Of a DNA stretch of 54,121 nucleotides, positions 43,396 through 53,274 are shown piece by piece. Both the position numbers and the translations under genes were made by a program. The first letter of the stretch is position 1. Each line of letters opens with the position of its first letter. Source of the DNA: RUG11272 sp045226335 (GTDB taxonomy: Bacteria; Bacillota; Clostridia; Christensenellales; Aristaeellaceae); the NCBI GenBank assembly GCA_045226335.1, contig JBGVCH010000074.1:1-54121 (forward strand), given 5' to 3'. Below the pieces are notes generated by a model that ran no database searches, was not told the DNA's origin, and was given only the letters and a program-made list of their open reading frames with translations.

Positions 43396-44544
43396 TTACG
43401 CAAACAGCGCCGCCGTCTCCGCCATGCGGTCGGCGATCCGGACGCCGAAGGGGCACCGCGCCTCGCAGGCCCGGCAGGCGATGCACTCGTCCGCGCGATG
43501 GGCCAGGGCCGCGTAATGCCCCCGGAGGGAGTCCGGCACCTCCGGCTGCAGCTTCGCCAGGTCGCTGAGCTTGTTCACCATGGCGATGTCAATGTTCTTC
43601 GGGCAGGGCTTGCAGTGGCCGCAGTAGGTGCACTCCCCGCCGGCGAAGCGGTGCTCCGGGGCCGAGGCCAGGAGGGTGGCGTAGTCCTTCTCCGCGTCGG
43701 AGGCGGTCTCGTAGGCCACGGCGGCCTCCACCTGCTCCGGGGTGTCATAGCCGCAGAGCACCGACGCCACCGCGGGCTTCGTGAGGCAGTAGTGGATGCA
43801 CTGCACCGGGGTCATGGCCACGCCGAAGGGGGACCGCTTCGCGTCGAACAGCCGCCCGCCCGCGTAGGGCTTCATGCAGGTGATGCCCACGTCCCGCTGT
43901 TCGCAGACCCTGTACATCCCGGCCCGCACGGGGTCCACACCGTTCAGGCCCTCCGCGTACCGGTCCGCGAAGTAGCGCTCGATGTCGTCGGTGGGCGGCA
44001 TCAGATCGAAGGCGGGGTTCACGCTGAAGAGGATCATCTCCGCCAGCCCGCTCTCCGCGGCCTTCCGGGCGATCACCGGGTTGTGGGTGGACAGGCCGAT
44101 GTGCCGGATCTTCCCCTGCGCCTTCAGTTCCAGGACATAATCCAGGTATGGGCCGGGATTGGAGACGGCCTCCCAGTCGCCCTCCTGGTCCACATAATGG
44201 ATCATGCCCAGTTCGACATGGTCCGTCCCCAGGCGGGCCAGCAGGTCCTCAAAGGCGATCCGGCACTGCGCGGCGTCCCGGGTGCGGACATACTGCCCCT
44301 TCTGATGCGTGGAGCCGATGTGCCCCTGCACATACCACCCCTCCGGGTCCTCCGCGATGGCCTCGCCGATGATGTCCCGGGACTTCGGGTCCGGCATCCA
44401 GCAGTCCACGATGTTGACGCCCAGCCGGTGGGCGTGCTTCAGCAGCGCGACGGATTCGCTCTTCTCATGCCGCTCCAGCCATTCGCCGCCGAAGCCGATC
44501 TCGCTGACCATCAAGTTCGTCTTGCCGAGTCTTCTGTAGTGCAT
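43396..44544 (-). CDS. Aldo/keto reductase-fold protein with C-terminal ferredoxin domain
   Basis: A 382-residue protein. Residues 1-280 form an aldo/keto reductase barrel (YRRLGKTNLMVSEIGFGGEW, IRHIGLSTHN), and the C-terminal 90 residues carry two 4Fe-4S cysteine clusters, CTYCGHCKPCPK and CIACRACEARCPF. In place of the usual catalytic Tyr and Lys regions it reads VDCWMPDPKSRD and VQGHIGS, so normal carbonyl reduction is doubtful. Proteins of this build in clostridia are thought to move electrons, but the substrate is not known. No operon partner is evident; the Sel1 gene upstream is separated by 54 nt. Confidence 0.85.
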   Translation of the reverse strand: MHYRRLGKTNLMVSEIGFGGEWLERHEKSESVALLKHAHRLGVNIVDCWMPDPKSRDIIGEAIAEDPEGWYVQGHIGSTHQKGQYVRTRDAAQCRIAFEDLLARLGTDHVELGMIHYVDQEGDWEAVSNPGPYLDYVLELKAQGKIRHIGLSTHNPVIARKAAESGLAEMILFSVNPAFDLMPPTDDIERYFADRYAEGLNGVDPVRAGMYRVCEQRDVGITCMKPYAGGRLFDAKRSPFGVAMTPVQCIHYCLTKPAVASVLCGYDTPEQVEAAVAYETASDAEKDYATLLASAPEHRFAGGECTYCGHCKPCPKNIDIAMVNKLSDLAKLQPEVPDSLRGHYAALAHRADECIACRACEARCPFGVRIADRMAETAALFA

Positions 44545-44598
44545 GATGTTTTCTCCTTTGTGCCGGATGGTGAAATGCTTGTTTGGTCTGTTCTGAGG

Positions 44599-46077
44599 TT
44601 ATTCGGATATGAGGCCGTAATCGAGCATCATTTGCAATAGTTCCTGTGCCTTGGTGATGCCTTGCGCGGCAGCTTTGCGGAACCATTCGGCAGCCTTTTC
44701 GTAGGACTGCTCTACGCCAGTGCCATTGGCATACATCACGCCCAGATTATACTGTGCATACTCATAGCCTTGCGCTGCTGCCAGTTGATAGAATTCAGCA
44801 GCTTTATTGAGGGACAGCTTTACACCCAAACCATATTCGTACAAATTGCCCAGATAAAACTGAGCTTCCGCAAGCCCTTGCTCTGCTGCCAGTGAGAATA
44901 GTTCGGCGGCCCTTTCGTAGGATTGCTCAACGCCTTGTCCAAAGGCGTACGAAATACCCAGATTACATTGATCCTCCGCACGCCCTTGTTCTGCTGCCAG
45001 CGAGAATAGTTCGGCGGCCTTCTCGTAGGACTGCTCTACGCCATAGCCATTTGCAAACATCACGCCAAGTTCAGACTGAGCCTCCGCAAGCCCTTGCTCT
45101 GCTGCCAGTGAGAATAGTTCGGCGGCCTTTTCGTAGGATTGCTTAACGCCTCGTCCATAGAAGTACGAGATACCCAGATTATACTGAGCCTCCGCATGCC
45201 CTTGCTCTGCTGCCAGCTGAAAGAGTTCAGCAGCCTTTTCGTAGGACTGCATCACACCTAAGCCGTCATAATACATATTGCCCAAACAATACTGAGCTCC
45301 TGCCTGCCCCTGCTCCGCTGCCAGTTGATAGAGTTCAACCGCTTTTTCGTAGGACTTCCTTACCCCTAAGCCAAACTCATACATACCGCCCAGGCCAAGC
45401 TGAGCTTCTGCGAACCCTTGCTCCGCTGCCAATTGAAAGAGTTCAACAGCCTTATCGTAGGACTGCTCCACCCCTTGGCCATCTGCATACATCGCACCCA
45501 GAGCGGTTTGAGCATGCGCAACACCCTGATCTGCAGCCAGCTGAAAGTATTCTGCCGCCTTCTCGTAGGATTGCTCCACGCCTTCACCGTCAGCATACAT
45601 CACGCCAAGGTTGCATTGGGCGTCTGCATTTCCCTGATCGGCGGCCAACAGATAATACGCAAAAGCTTTCTCGTAGGATTGCTCCACCCCCAAGCCTTTT
45701 GCATACAGCGCGCCTAAAGCACCCTGAGCATTCGCAATGCCCTGATCCGCGGCGAGCCGGAAATATTCAGCCGCCTTCTCGTAGGATTTTTCCACGCCCT
45801 GACCAAGAGAATACGCTCTGCCAAGGCAAAACTGTGCTTTTGCATGTCCCAGCTCAGCCGCCATCAAATAGAGCTGCACAGCTTTCTCATAGGACTGCTC
45901 CACGCCGGTTCCCTCATCATAGAGCTGGCCAAGCTGGTACTGCACCTCACCGTTCTCCGCGGACGAGAGGGGAAACACATACTCCTCTGTGCTTTCGGTT
46001 CCTTCGGCAGCGGCCCCGGCGAGAAGGGCGGCCAAAACCACGGCAAGCATAAGCATGGACTGAAGTGCGCGTATCAT
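44599..46077 (-). CDS. Secreted Sel1-repeat (TPR-like) protein
   Basis: A 492-residue protein with a signal peptide (IRALQSMLMLAVVLAALLAG, cut near AAAEG) followed by twelve tandem 36-residue Sel1 repeats, typified by YEKAAELFSLAAEQGLAEAQ and LGVMYANGTGVEQS. Sel1 repeats form alpha-helical solenoids that bind other proteins. The repeats are highly alike, so the gene probably expanded by duplication. The ATG at 46077 is preferred because GGGGGT lies about 9 nt upstream; an ATG at 46092 is also possible. The target is unknown; a role in protein-protein contact outside the cell is inference. Confidence 0.88.
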   Translation of the reverse strand: MIRALQSMLMLAVVLAALLAGAAAEGTESTEEYVFPLSSAENGEVQYQLGQLYDEGTGVEQSYEKAVQLYLMAAELGHAKAQFCLGRAYSLGQGVEKSYEKAAEYFRLAADQGIANAQGALGALYAKGLGVEQSYEKAFAYYLLAADQGNADAQCNLGVMYADGEGVEQSYEKAAEYFQLAADQGVAHAQTALGAMYADGQGVEQSYDKAVELFQLAAEQGFAEAQLGLGGMYEFGLGVRKSYEKAVELYQLAAEQGQAGAQYCLGNMYYDGLGVMQSYEKAAELFQLAAEQGHAEAQYNLGISYFYGRGVKQSYEKAAELFSLAAEQGLAEAQSELGVMFANGYGVEQSYEKAAELFSLAAEQGRAEDQCNLGISYAFGQGVEQSYERAAELFSLAAEQGLAEAQFYLGNLYEYGLGVKLSLNKAAEFYQLAAAQGYEYAQYNLGVMYANGTGVEQSYEKAAEWFRKAAAQGITKAQELLQMMLDYGLISE

Positions 46078-46149
46078 ATAAAGTACCCCCATCTTCTTTA
46101 GGAATACATGTTTCAGTGTTCTCCGTCAAGGAGGCATTTTCCTGCAATG

Positions 46150-47013
46150 CTATTCGGTGATTCGTATCCCCAGCAGCCGCGCCGCGTTGCCGCCCAGGAT
46201 GGCGTCCCGGTCCGCCGGGGACAGGGGCAAGGCGCGGATCTTCTCCAGTTCCCCGGTCAGGCTGCCCCAGGGGCTGTCGGTGCCGAAGAGCACCCGGTCC
46301 GCCCCGAAGGCCGCCGTCATGCGCAGGAAAGCTTCCCCGTCCAGCATCGCCAGGCTGCCCCGGCCGGCCCAGGCGCCCTCCCAGGCCGGGGTCAGGCTGC
46401 CCAGAGAGAAGGCCGTGTCGATGTACGCGCCGGTCTCCGCCAGCAGCCGGACGCCCTCCTCCCAGCAGCGCCAGCCCCCCATGTGGGCGGCGATGAGGGT
46501 CACGGGCCCGGCAGCGTCCAGGGCCCGGCGGATCCGCGCCGGCAGGGCTTCCTCCGCGCCGGGCAGGCCCACGTCCAGGCCGGCGTGGACCAGCACCGCC
46601 AGCCCCAGCTCGCCGCACCGCCGGAGGATGGCCACGCACCGGGGGTCGTCCATGGGGGTGTGCTGATAGCAGGGATGCAGCTTGATGCCACGAACCCCCG
46701 TCTCCGCCAGGCGGTCCAGCTCCGCTTCCCAGGTCTCGCAGTCCGGGTGCATGGCGCCGAAGGACAGGATCCCCGTCTCCGGGGTCCGGGCGTTGTTCCG
46801 GATCACCGTGTCGTTGATGCGGGCCACCTGCCGCGGATGGGTGGCCACCGGCTGCACCACCGCCAGGTCTGCCCCGGCCTCCGCCAGCCGCGCCGTCAGG
46901 CCCTCCGCCGTGCCGTCGGAGAAAAGCGCCGTGCGGCTGGCGGCCTGCATGGTCTGCAATGCCTCCGCCGCGATCTTCGGCGGGAAGGTGTGGGTGTGGA
47001 TGTCGATGATCAT
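46150..47013 (-). CDS. Metal-dependent amidohydrolase (PF04909-like)
   Basis: A 287-residue TIM-barrel hydrolase or decarboxylase of the amidohydrolase superfamily. The N-terminal metal motif is IDIHTHTFPP; further ligands fit HAGLDV, AAHMGG and GTDSPWG. The family includes aminocarboxymuconate-semialdehyde decarboxylase, but the substrate here is not readable. The ATG at 47013 gives the canonical N-terminus; the frame runs 33 nt further with a weaker site. It lies alone between the Sel1 gene and the divergent RNase J gene. Confidence 0.85.
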   Translation of the reverse strand: MIIDIHTHTFPPKIAAEALQTMQAASRTALFSDGTAEGLTARLAEAGADLAVVQPVATHPRQVARINDTVIRNNARTPETGILSFGAMHPDCETWEAELDRLAETGVRGIKLHPCYQHTPMDDPRCVAILRRCGELGLAVLVHAGLDVGLPGAEEALPARIRRALDAAGPVTLIAAHMGGWRCWEEGVRLLAETGAYIDTAFSLGSLTPAWEGAWAGRGSLAMLDGEAFLRMTAAFGADRVLFGTDSPWGSLTGELEKIRALPLSPADRDAILGGNAARLLGIRITE

Positions 47014-47233
47014 TGGCTCGTTTCGCCCCGTTCCGTTCCGATTCACGGCCGATTATACCCGGACCGGCCCCTGTACGCAAGACGCAGGCCGTTTTTTCTC
47101 CGGGAGGCGAACGATCCCGCCCCTTCGACGGGCCGCAGTCCGGAAATCCACGGGAAATCCGTGAAGAACACCCGGACAATCCGGTAATCCGCCGGAAAAT
47201 TTCACAAACCGCCCCAAATGACCGATTTTCGCA

Positions 47234-47263
47234 TTGCTTTTGGACGCGGTGTTATGCTATAAT
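47234..47263 (+). promoter_or_regulatory. Promoter of the RNase J gene
   Basis: Perfect TATAAT (47258-47263) with extended -10 TG-C, and TTGCTT 18 bp upstream (47234-47239). The rest of the gap 47014-47375 holds no gene; a stem CACCGG/CCGGTG (47316-47334) with T5 six bases further lies in the leader and could affect expression. Confidence 0.65.
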
Positions 47264-47375
47264 ACCTTAACTGTAGATGCATATGAACAGCATATCCGAT
47301 CATACAGGCATTTTCCACCGGCGGCAAACCGGTGTACGGATTTTTCAGAGCGCAGGCGGATGAAAGGAGGCCCTC

Positions 47376-49046
<1,671 letters not shown>

Positions 49047-49070
49047 TCCGACAGCTTCATCAATAGCAAA

Positions 49071-49107
49071 GGCTGCCGCAGTTTCTTCCTTCTGCGGCAG
49101 CCTTTTT
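49071..49107 (+). terminator. Terminator of the RNase J gene
   Basis: Stem GGCTGCCGCAG/CTGCGGCAGCC followed by TTTTT. Confidence 0.93.
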
Positions 49108-49130
49108 CGTCTTTGGTCAGGGCATCGATC

Positions 49131-49376
49131 GGCTCCCATCACAATGGGGAGCTCCCGCACGGAAACCCCTCCGGCCAGCGGGCCACCTCCCCACTGCGGT
49201 GGGGAGGCTGGGGCCTTTGGAAATCCCTTGGCTCCCCATCGCAATGGGGATTTCCCACACGTAAACCCCTCCGGCCAGCGGGCCACCTCCCCACTGCGGT
49301 CGAGAGGCTGGGGCCTTTGGAAATCCCTTGGCTCCCCATCGCAATGGGGAGCTCCCGCCGCAGCGGGTGAGGGGTC
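49131..49376 (+). repeat. Palindromic intergenic repeat B, two units at a second site
   Basis: Same family as 26140-26641: CTCCCCAC..GTGGGGAG and GGCTCCCC/GGGGAGCT hairpins, ACCCCTC and GAGGGGT ends. One half unit and two full units are in tandem; the spacer between hairpins differs (CCTTTGGAAATCCCTTGG). The remaining 49377-49546 has short GC-rich palindromes (GTCGTCTTCGGACGAC, CCCCGGCAAGCCGGGG) and no gene. Confidence 0.72.
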
Positions 49377-49546
49377 CCTCGTGCTGGGCATCCCGTGCGA
49401 AGAATGCCCCTCTGTCGTCTTCGGACGACATCTCCCCGGCAAGCCGGGGCGACGGGGGCCGGGGCTGGGTGAGCTCTCCGGACACAGGCCTTTCCCCGGC
49501 TGCGAGGATCTCTTGTCAGGCACGGCAGACCATCACCACGGAATAT

Positions 49547-50380
49547 TCACTTCCTCCCCCGCCCCAGCAGCGACAGCGCGTAGCACAGGGCCGCGGCGAT
49601 GACGATGGTGGGACCGGTGGCGGTGCCGGCGGCGCAGCTGACGAACAGGCCCGCCACACCCGAGAACAGGGCGATGCACACGCTCCACACCGCGTGCTGC
49701 CGGGCGTTCCTCGCCAGGTTGCGGCCGGCGGCGGCGGGGAGGATCAGCAGCGCGTTGATCAGCAGCACGCCCACCCAGCGGATGGACAGCATCACCGCCG
49801 CGGCCACCAGCACCACGAAGGCGCCCTCCCACAGCCGGGTGCGGACGCCGCGGCTCCGGGCCAGGGCGTCGTTGACGCTGGTCAGCAGCAGGCCGTTGTA
49901 GATGAACAGCCACAGCCCAACGCCTACCACCAGGGCGATCAGCAGCCAGAGCAGATCCCCCTCCGCCACCGTCAGCACGTCGCCGATGAGCAGGGAGGAG
50001 TACTTCGCGAAGCCGCCCCCCGCGGACAGGATCAGCAGGCCCGCCGCGATGGAGGTGGAGGAGAAAACGCTGATCACCGTGTCCGCCGAGGCCGCGCCGG
50101 TCCGCTTGATGGCCACGATCAGCAGCGCCCAGATCACGCCGAACACCAGCATGCTCACCAGGTCGTTCCCGATCCCCAGCAGGATCCCCAGGCCGATGCC
50201 CGTCAGGGCACTGTGACCCAGGGCGTCGGAGAAGAACGCCATCTGATGGTTCACCGCCATGGTCCCCAGCAGGCCCAGCAGCGGCGTCAGCAGCAGGATG
50301 GCCAGGAAGGCCCGCTGCACGAAGTGGAACTGCAGGTCCGGCAGGCCGGTGGCGCTGAGCAGATTATAGATCGCCTGCAT
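49547..50380 (-). CDS. znuB: Metal (zinc/manganese) ABC transporter permease, ZnuB-like
   Basis: Membrane subunit of an ABC-3 type metal importer, 277 residues with about eight or nine helices. Typical are the N-terminal segment FVQRAFLAILLLTPLLGLLG, DALGHSALTGIGLG and the C-terminal WVGVLLINALLILPAAAGRN. The ATG at 50380 has GGGGAGGT about 10 nt upstream and lies 17 nt inside the end of the znuC gene, so the two are coupled. Zinc against manganese cannot be told from the permease alone. No znuA or zur gene is in this window. Confidence 0.9.
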   Translation of the reverse strand: MQAIYNLLSATGLPDLQFHFVQRAFLAILLLTPLLGLLGTMAVNHQMAFFSDALGHSALTGIGLGILLGIGNDLVSMLVFGVIWALLIVAIKRTGAASADTVISVFSSTSIAAGLLILSAGGGFAKYSSLLIGDVLTVAEGDLLWLLIALVVGVGLWLFIYNGLLLTSVNDALARSRGVRTRLWEGAFVVLVAAAVMLSIRWVGVLLINALLILPAAAGRNLARNARQHAVWSVCIALFSGVAGLFVSCAAGTATGPTIVIAAALCYALSLLGRGRK

Positions 50381-51116
50381 TCGCACGCACCTCCCCGCTG
50401 CCAAAGACCCGGTCGAATTCCGGGGATTCAAACACATAGTCCGGCGCTCCCTGGACCAGCACGCTCCGGTCCAGCAGCACCACGTGGTCCGCGTATTCCC
50501 GCACCAGCCGCAGGTCATGGCTCACCAGCAGGATGGCCATGTGATGATGCTTCCGCAGACGGGAGACCGTGTCCAGGAACAGGGTCAGGCCGTTGGAGTC
50601 CACGCCGGACACGGGCTCGTCCAGCACCAGCAGGTCCGGGGCCGGGTGCATGCTCAGGGCCAGGAGGACGCGCTGGAGTTCGCCGCCGGAGCACCGCCCC
50701 AGGGGACGGTCCACCAGCTCCGCCGCGTTGACCTCCGCCAGGGCCTCCAGGATGGCGGCCCGGGTCTTTTTGCCGACGCCGGTCCAGATCGGGCGCCGGG
50801 AGAAGGCCGCGGCCATCAGGTCCTGCACCGTCAGCGGGGCTTCCCGATCAAACTCCAGGTGCTGGGGCACGTAGCCGGTGATGAGGTGCGGCACGTCGTG
50901 GCCGTTCTCGTTCACGTGGCGGATGCTCCCGCTGTGGGGCAGCTGGCCCAGCAGGGCGCGGATCAGCGTGGTCTTGCCGGCGCCGTTCTGCCCGATCAGG
51001 GCGGTGAGCTGACCGCAGTGGATGTGCATGGAAACATCCTGGAGCAGCGTCTGACCCCCGCGGGTGACGGACACGCCGTCCAGGTCGATGTGGCACAGAT
51101 GGCATTGATGGGACAT
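50364..51116 (-). CDS. znuC: Metal ABC transporter ATP-binding protein, ZnuC-like
   Basis: ATPase of the metal importer, 250 residues. Walker A GQNGAGKTT (about 42-50), signature CSGGELQRVLLALSM, Walker B LLVLDEPVSGVD, H-loop LVSHDLRLVREYAD. The N-terminus has HQCHLCH (residues 3-9), a cysteine/histidine cluster that could bind metal. The ATG at 51116 follows GGAGGAT. It is the first gene of a two-gene operon with the permease. Confidence 0.92.
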   Translation of the reverse strand: MSHQCHLCHIDLDGVSVTRGGQTLLQDVSMHIHCGQLTALIGQNGAGKTTLIRALLGQLPHSGSIRHVNENGHDVPHLITGYVPQHLEFDREAPLTVQDLMAAAFSRRPIWTGVGKKTRAAILEALAEVNAAELVDRPLGRCSGGELQRVLLALSMHPAPDLLVLDEPVSGVDSNGLTLFLDTVSRLRKHHHMAILLVSHDLRLVREYADHVVLLDRSVLVQGAPDYVFESPEFDRVFGSGEVRANAGDL

Positions 51117-51163
51117 GGTGATCCTCCGGGGATTGAATGGCGGGCGCATCGCCCGCAGGCATC

Positions 51164-51191
51164 ATTATAGCAGATTTCCCGCAGGGCGCAA
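51164..51191 (-). promoter_or_regulatory. Promoter of znuCB
   Basis: Minus strand TTGCGC (51186-51191), 16-bp spacer, perfect TATAAT (51164-51169) with extended -10 TG-C. No clear zinc-uptake-regulator box was seen. Confidence 0.65.
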
Positions 51192-51307
51192 GCACCGAGT
51201 CAACATCCGCGGTGCAGCCGGCGGCTTTTCATACGCGGGCATTGTCCCGGATTGTCACGGGACGGGGCCGCAGGAACCCGTGAGATTTCATTTCAAGTCC
51301 GGCTTGC

Positions 51308-51336
51308 TTGCGCTGACCGATCATGCGTGATAATCT
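51308..51336 (+). promoter_or_regulatory. Weak promoter candidate before the riboswitch-like leader
   Basis: TTGCGC (51308-51313), 17-bp spacer, TAATCT (51331-51336). The start would fall just before the structured leader. Confidence 0.4.
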
Positions 51337-51351
51337 GTACTCGGGTGACAG

Positions 51352-51498
51352 CGGCGACGGTCCGGGATTACGGTGGGCTCACAGCCCGGGAAGCCGGTTC
51401 AACTCCGGATGGCCCGCGAAACCACCCACAATTTCATAGGAACCACGCCATGAAGAGTGCGCGAGAGACAAGCTCGTTGACCGCACGACAACCTGCCG
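51352..51498 (+). ncRNA. Cobalamin-type riboswitch-like leader
   Basis: The core GGGAA (51388-51392), CCGG-TTCAACT-CCGG (51394-51408) and GCCCGCGAA (51412-51420) matches the conserved P4-P6 centre of cobalamin riboswitches, with one change in the usual CCGGTG. The sequence GGTGGGC..GCCC just before it fits P3. ACCTGCC (51491-51497) fits the B12 box, and CGGC..GGT (51352-51361) can pair with ACC..GCCG (51491-51498) to close the domain. The rest of the gap 51117-51613 holds no ORF; a further hairpin (CCGA..GGGCCG/CGG..CCC..TCGG, about 51525-51555) lies before the ribosome binding site. Recognition was by eye only. Confidence 0.5.
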
Positions 51499-51613
51499 GG
51501 AACGGTAAGGTGCCAAAGCTTGACCGATGGGCCGTGTATGCGCGGTCCCGTCGGAACGATGGGGCTGTTTTTCATCGCTCTTCATCGGCGCAGCCACAGA
51601 AGGAGCGATGAAC

Positions 51614-52663
51614 ATGAAGAATGATTTCAGGCAAACGGGAACACTGACCATTCACTACGACACAGCCGATGAGCGTCGCCGTGCAATCGGGATTCTGGAG
51701 GAGCAGCTCGGCGTCAGCATCCCTGAACAGATCAGGAAGAGGAATCCGGCTCATTTCTATCCACAAAACACATGCCTGATCCACGTCGATTTCAGCCATG
51801 ACGAAATTGTCGATTGTCCGCCGCCCTTTATCTGCGCAGCCATGTGTTCCGCGGGGGTCCGTTTCTATACCGTGGCGGAGCTGGAGCGAATGGCAGAAGG
51901 CGGTTTCAAGCGGTTGCCGCGCTACCCCGTCTTCCATGTGCCCCATGACGGAAACATCTTCCCGGAGGAACTGATGACGGATGTGTGCATCCCGCCGCAG
52001 GATTTCATGGCCTATCACGAAGCCATGCGGAACCTGTGTGTCCACCGGCTGGTTCCTCATCCGTATGTGGGTCAGATGCTGAAAATCTTCGATATCAGCC
52101 GCCTGCTCTGTGACGTGGAGCGCTTCATCGGGCCGGCGGAAATCATGGAGCGGGTCGGGATGGGCTTCTGCTATGAGAAAGCCTACGACGGCACGATCAT
52201 CAAACGGGTGACGAAGAAGACCAGAGCAGCGGCCCGCGTGTATTACGACCGGCACCACCGCGAGATCAATGCGCTTTGTGCGCGCCATCCGCGGATGCTC
52301 TTCTTCGATATGCACAGCTATACGGATGCGATCATTCCCGCCTTCGCCCGCGTGGCGGGCAAGCCGACCCCGGACCTGTGCATCGGTACCGACCGTCGCT
52401 TCACACCGCCCCGGCTGACGGAGATCATCCGGAAACGCTTCGGAGAGGCTGGCTTCAGTATGGCGGAAAACGGCCCTTACAGCGGGCATTACGTCCCCGA
52501 AAGTGTCCTGAACGGCAGCAGCGGCTGCGATTTTGCCGGCATCATGCTGGAGTTCAACCGCAGAGCGTACTGTGACGGGAGCGGGGAACCGGACCAGCGG
52601 CGGGTCGAAAAGATCCAACAAATCGTCCGCACCGTCATGGCGGATTGTGTTGACCTGGAATAA
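51614..52663 (+). CDS. N-formylglutamate amidohydrolase-family protein with extra N-terminal domain
   Basis: A 349-residue protein. The family (FGase/HutG-like, PF05013) holds zinc hydrolases that release formate from N-formylglutamate in histidine breakdown; other members act on other N-acyl amino acids. Visible blocks are YPVFHVPHDGNIFPEELM, CDVERFIG, YYDRHHREI, FFDMHSYTD and MAENGPYSGHYVP with candidate ligands (His, Asp, His). Residues 1-95 are not part of the usual domain and are of unknown role. The ATG at 51614 is chosen because AAGGAG lies 8 nt upstream. No histidine-degradation genes are adjacent. The leader resembles a cobalamin riboswitch. Confidence 0.82.
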   Translation: MKNDFRQTGTLTIHYDTADERRRAIGILEEQLGVSIPEQIRKRNPAHFYPQNTCLIHVDFSHDEIVDCPPPFICAAMCSAGVRFYTVAELERMAEGGFKRLPRYPVFHVPHDGNIFPEELMTDVCIPPQDFMAYHEAMRNLCVHRLVPHPYVGQMLKIFDISRLLCDVERFIGPAEIMERVGMGFCYEKAYDGTIIKRVTKKTRAAARVYYDRHHREINALCARHPRMLFFDMHSYTDAIIPAFARVAGKPTPDLCIGTDRRFTPPRLTEIIRKRFGEAGFSMAENGPYSGHYVPESVLNGSSGCDFAGIMLEFNRRAYCDGSGEPDQRRVEKIQQIVRTVMADCVDLE

Positions 52664-52792
52664 GCTCACCGAAATCATGCACCGCATGTCAAAAATCAAG
52701 GTCAGCTTGAATCACCGGCAGAAACTTCAACCCGGGCTCGCTGTGATTCAATCTCCCGATCCGGTATGATTGTCCCGTAAGGAGGGATGATC

Positions 52793-53119
52793 ATGTGGGC
52801 TTGCTACATCGGAGAAATCTCAAAACCGTATCAGGAACGGTGGGAGCGGCAGACAATCTGTGCGGATCAGGAAGAGCCGGATGTCTATGACGTCATCACA
52901 GACAGCCGGCGAATCGGATACCGCCTGGACGGATGTGCTTATGAATGCTTTTCCGATTGTATTCGGGTGGACTGGGGCGGTTGGGCTTACAAAGTCACAA
53001 AGGCCCAGATGGAAGAATATAATCGGCGCGCTTCACCCATGAATAAAGTACCACAGCACATCATTGACGGGATGAAAGACGGGCATGTCTACGGGGTCAT
53101 CGATGTCGAGATCTATTGA
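52793..53119 (+). CDS. Hypothetical protein, 108 residues
   Basis: No family was recognised. The protein is acidic and rich in Tyr and Trp, with four cysteines (Cys4, and others in ICADQ and CAYECFSDC), and has no signal peptide or membrane helix. The ATG at 52793 is chosen because AGGAGG lies 7 nt upstream; the ATG at 52787 is too close to that site. A TATGAT box at 52765-52770 may be its -10. A weak stem AGCCC/GGGCT lies downstream near 53170. The strong ribosome binding site supports that it is a real gene. Confidence 0.6.
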   Translation: MWACYIGEISKPYQERWERQTICADQEEPDVYDVITDSRRIGYRLDGCAYECFSDCIRVDWGGWAYKVTKAQMEEYNRRASPMNKVPQHIIDGMKDGHVYGVIDVEIY

Positions 53120-53216
53120 GTACAGACTCAAACGGCAGCGGAGACAGCCATCGGGAGAATGATCGCAGCAGCCCGCAAGGGCTTTGTGATGCCGTTTTTC
53201 ACAGCCCCTACAGCAT

Positions 53217-53239
53217 AAAAACCGCCGGAGCGCCGGCGG
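53217..53239 (-). terminator. Terminator of the lysine-tailed membrane protein gene
   Basis: Stem CCGCCGG/CCGGCGG with a 4-base loop and a run of U on the minus strand. Confidence 0.85.
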
Positions 53240-53274
53240 CCAAGGGCGGGCGAATTGAATGCGCGAACGGCGTT

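Noticed and set aside
44662..46101. Plus-strand reading frames opposite the Sel1 gene
   Set aside because: They are periodic because the Sel1 gene is a tandem repeat; no start sites, and the minus-strand product is a clear Sel1 protein.
47316..47345. Attenuator in the RNase J leader
   Set aside because: The stem is short and the T-run starts six bases after it, so it is too weak to call a terminator.
49377..49546. Possible regulatory RNA between repeat B and znuB
   Set aside because: Only short generic GC palindromes are present; no promoter, terminator or known motif was seen.
51388..51430. tRNA-like T-arm (CCGG-TTCAACT-CCGG followed by GCGAAACCACC)
   Set aside because: No anticodon arm, D-arm or matching acceptor stem lies upstream at the right distance. 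The surrounding conserved blocks fit a cobalamin-type riboswitch better.
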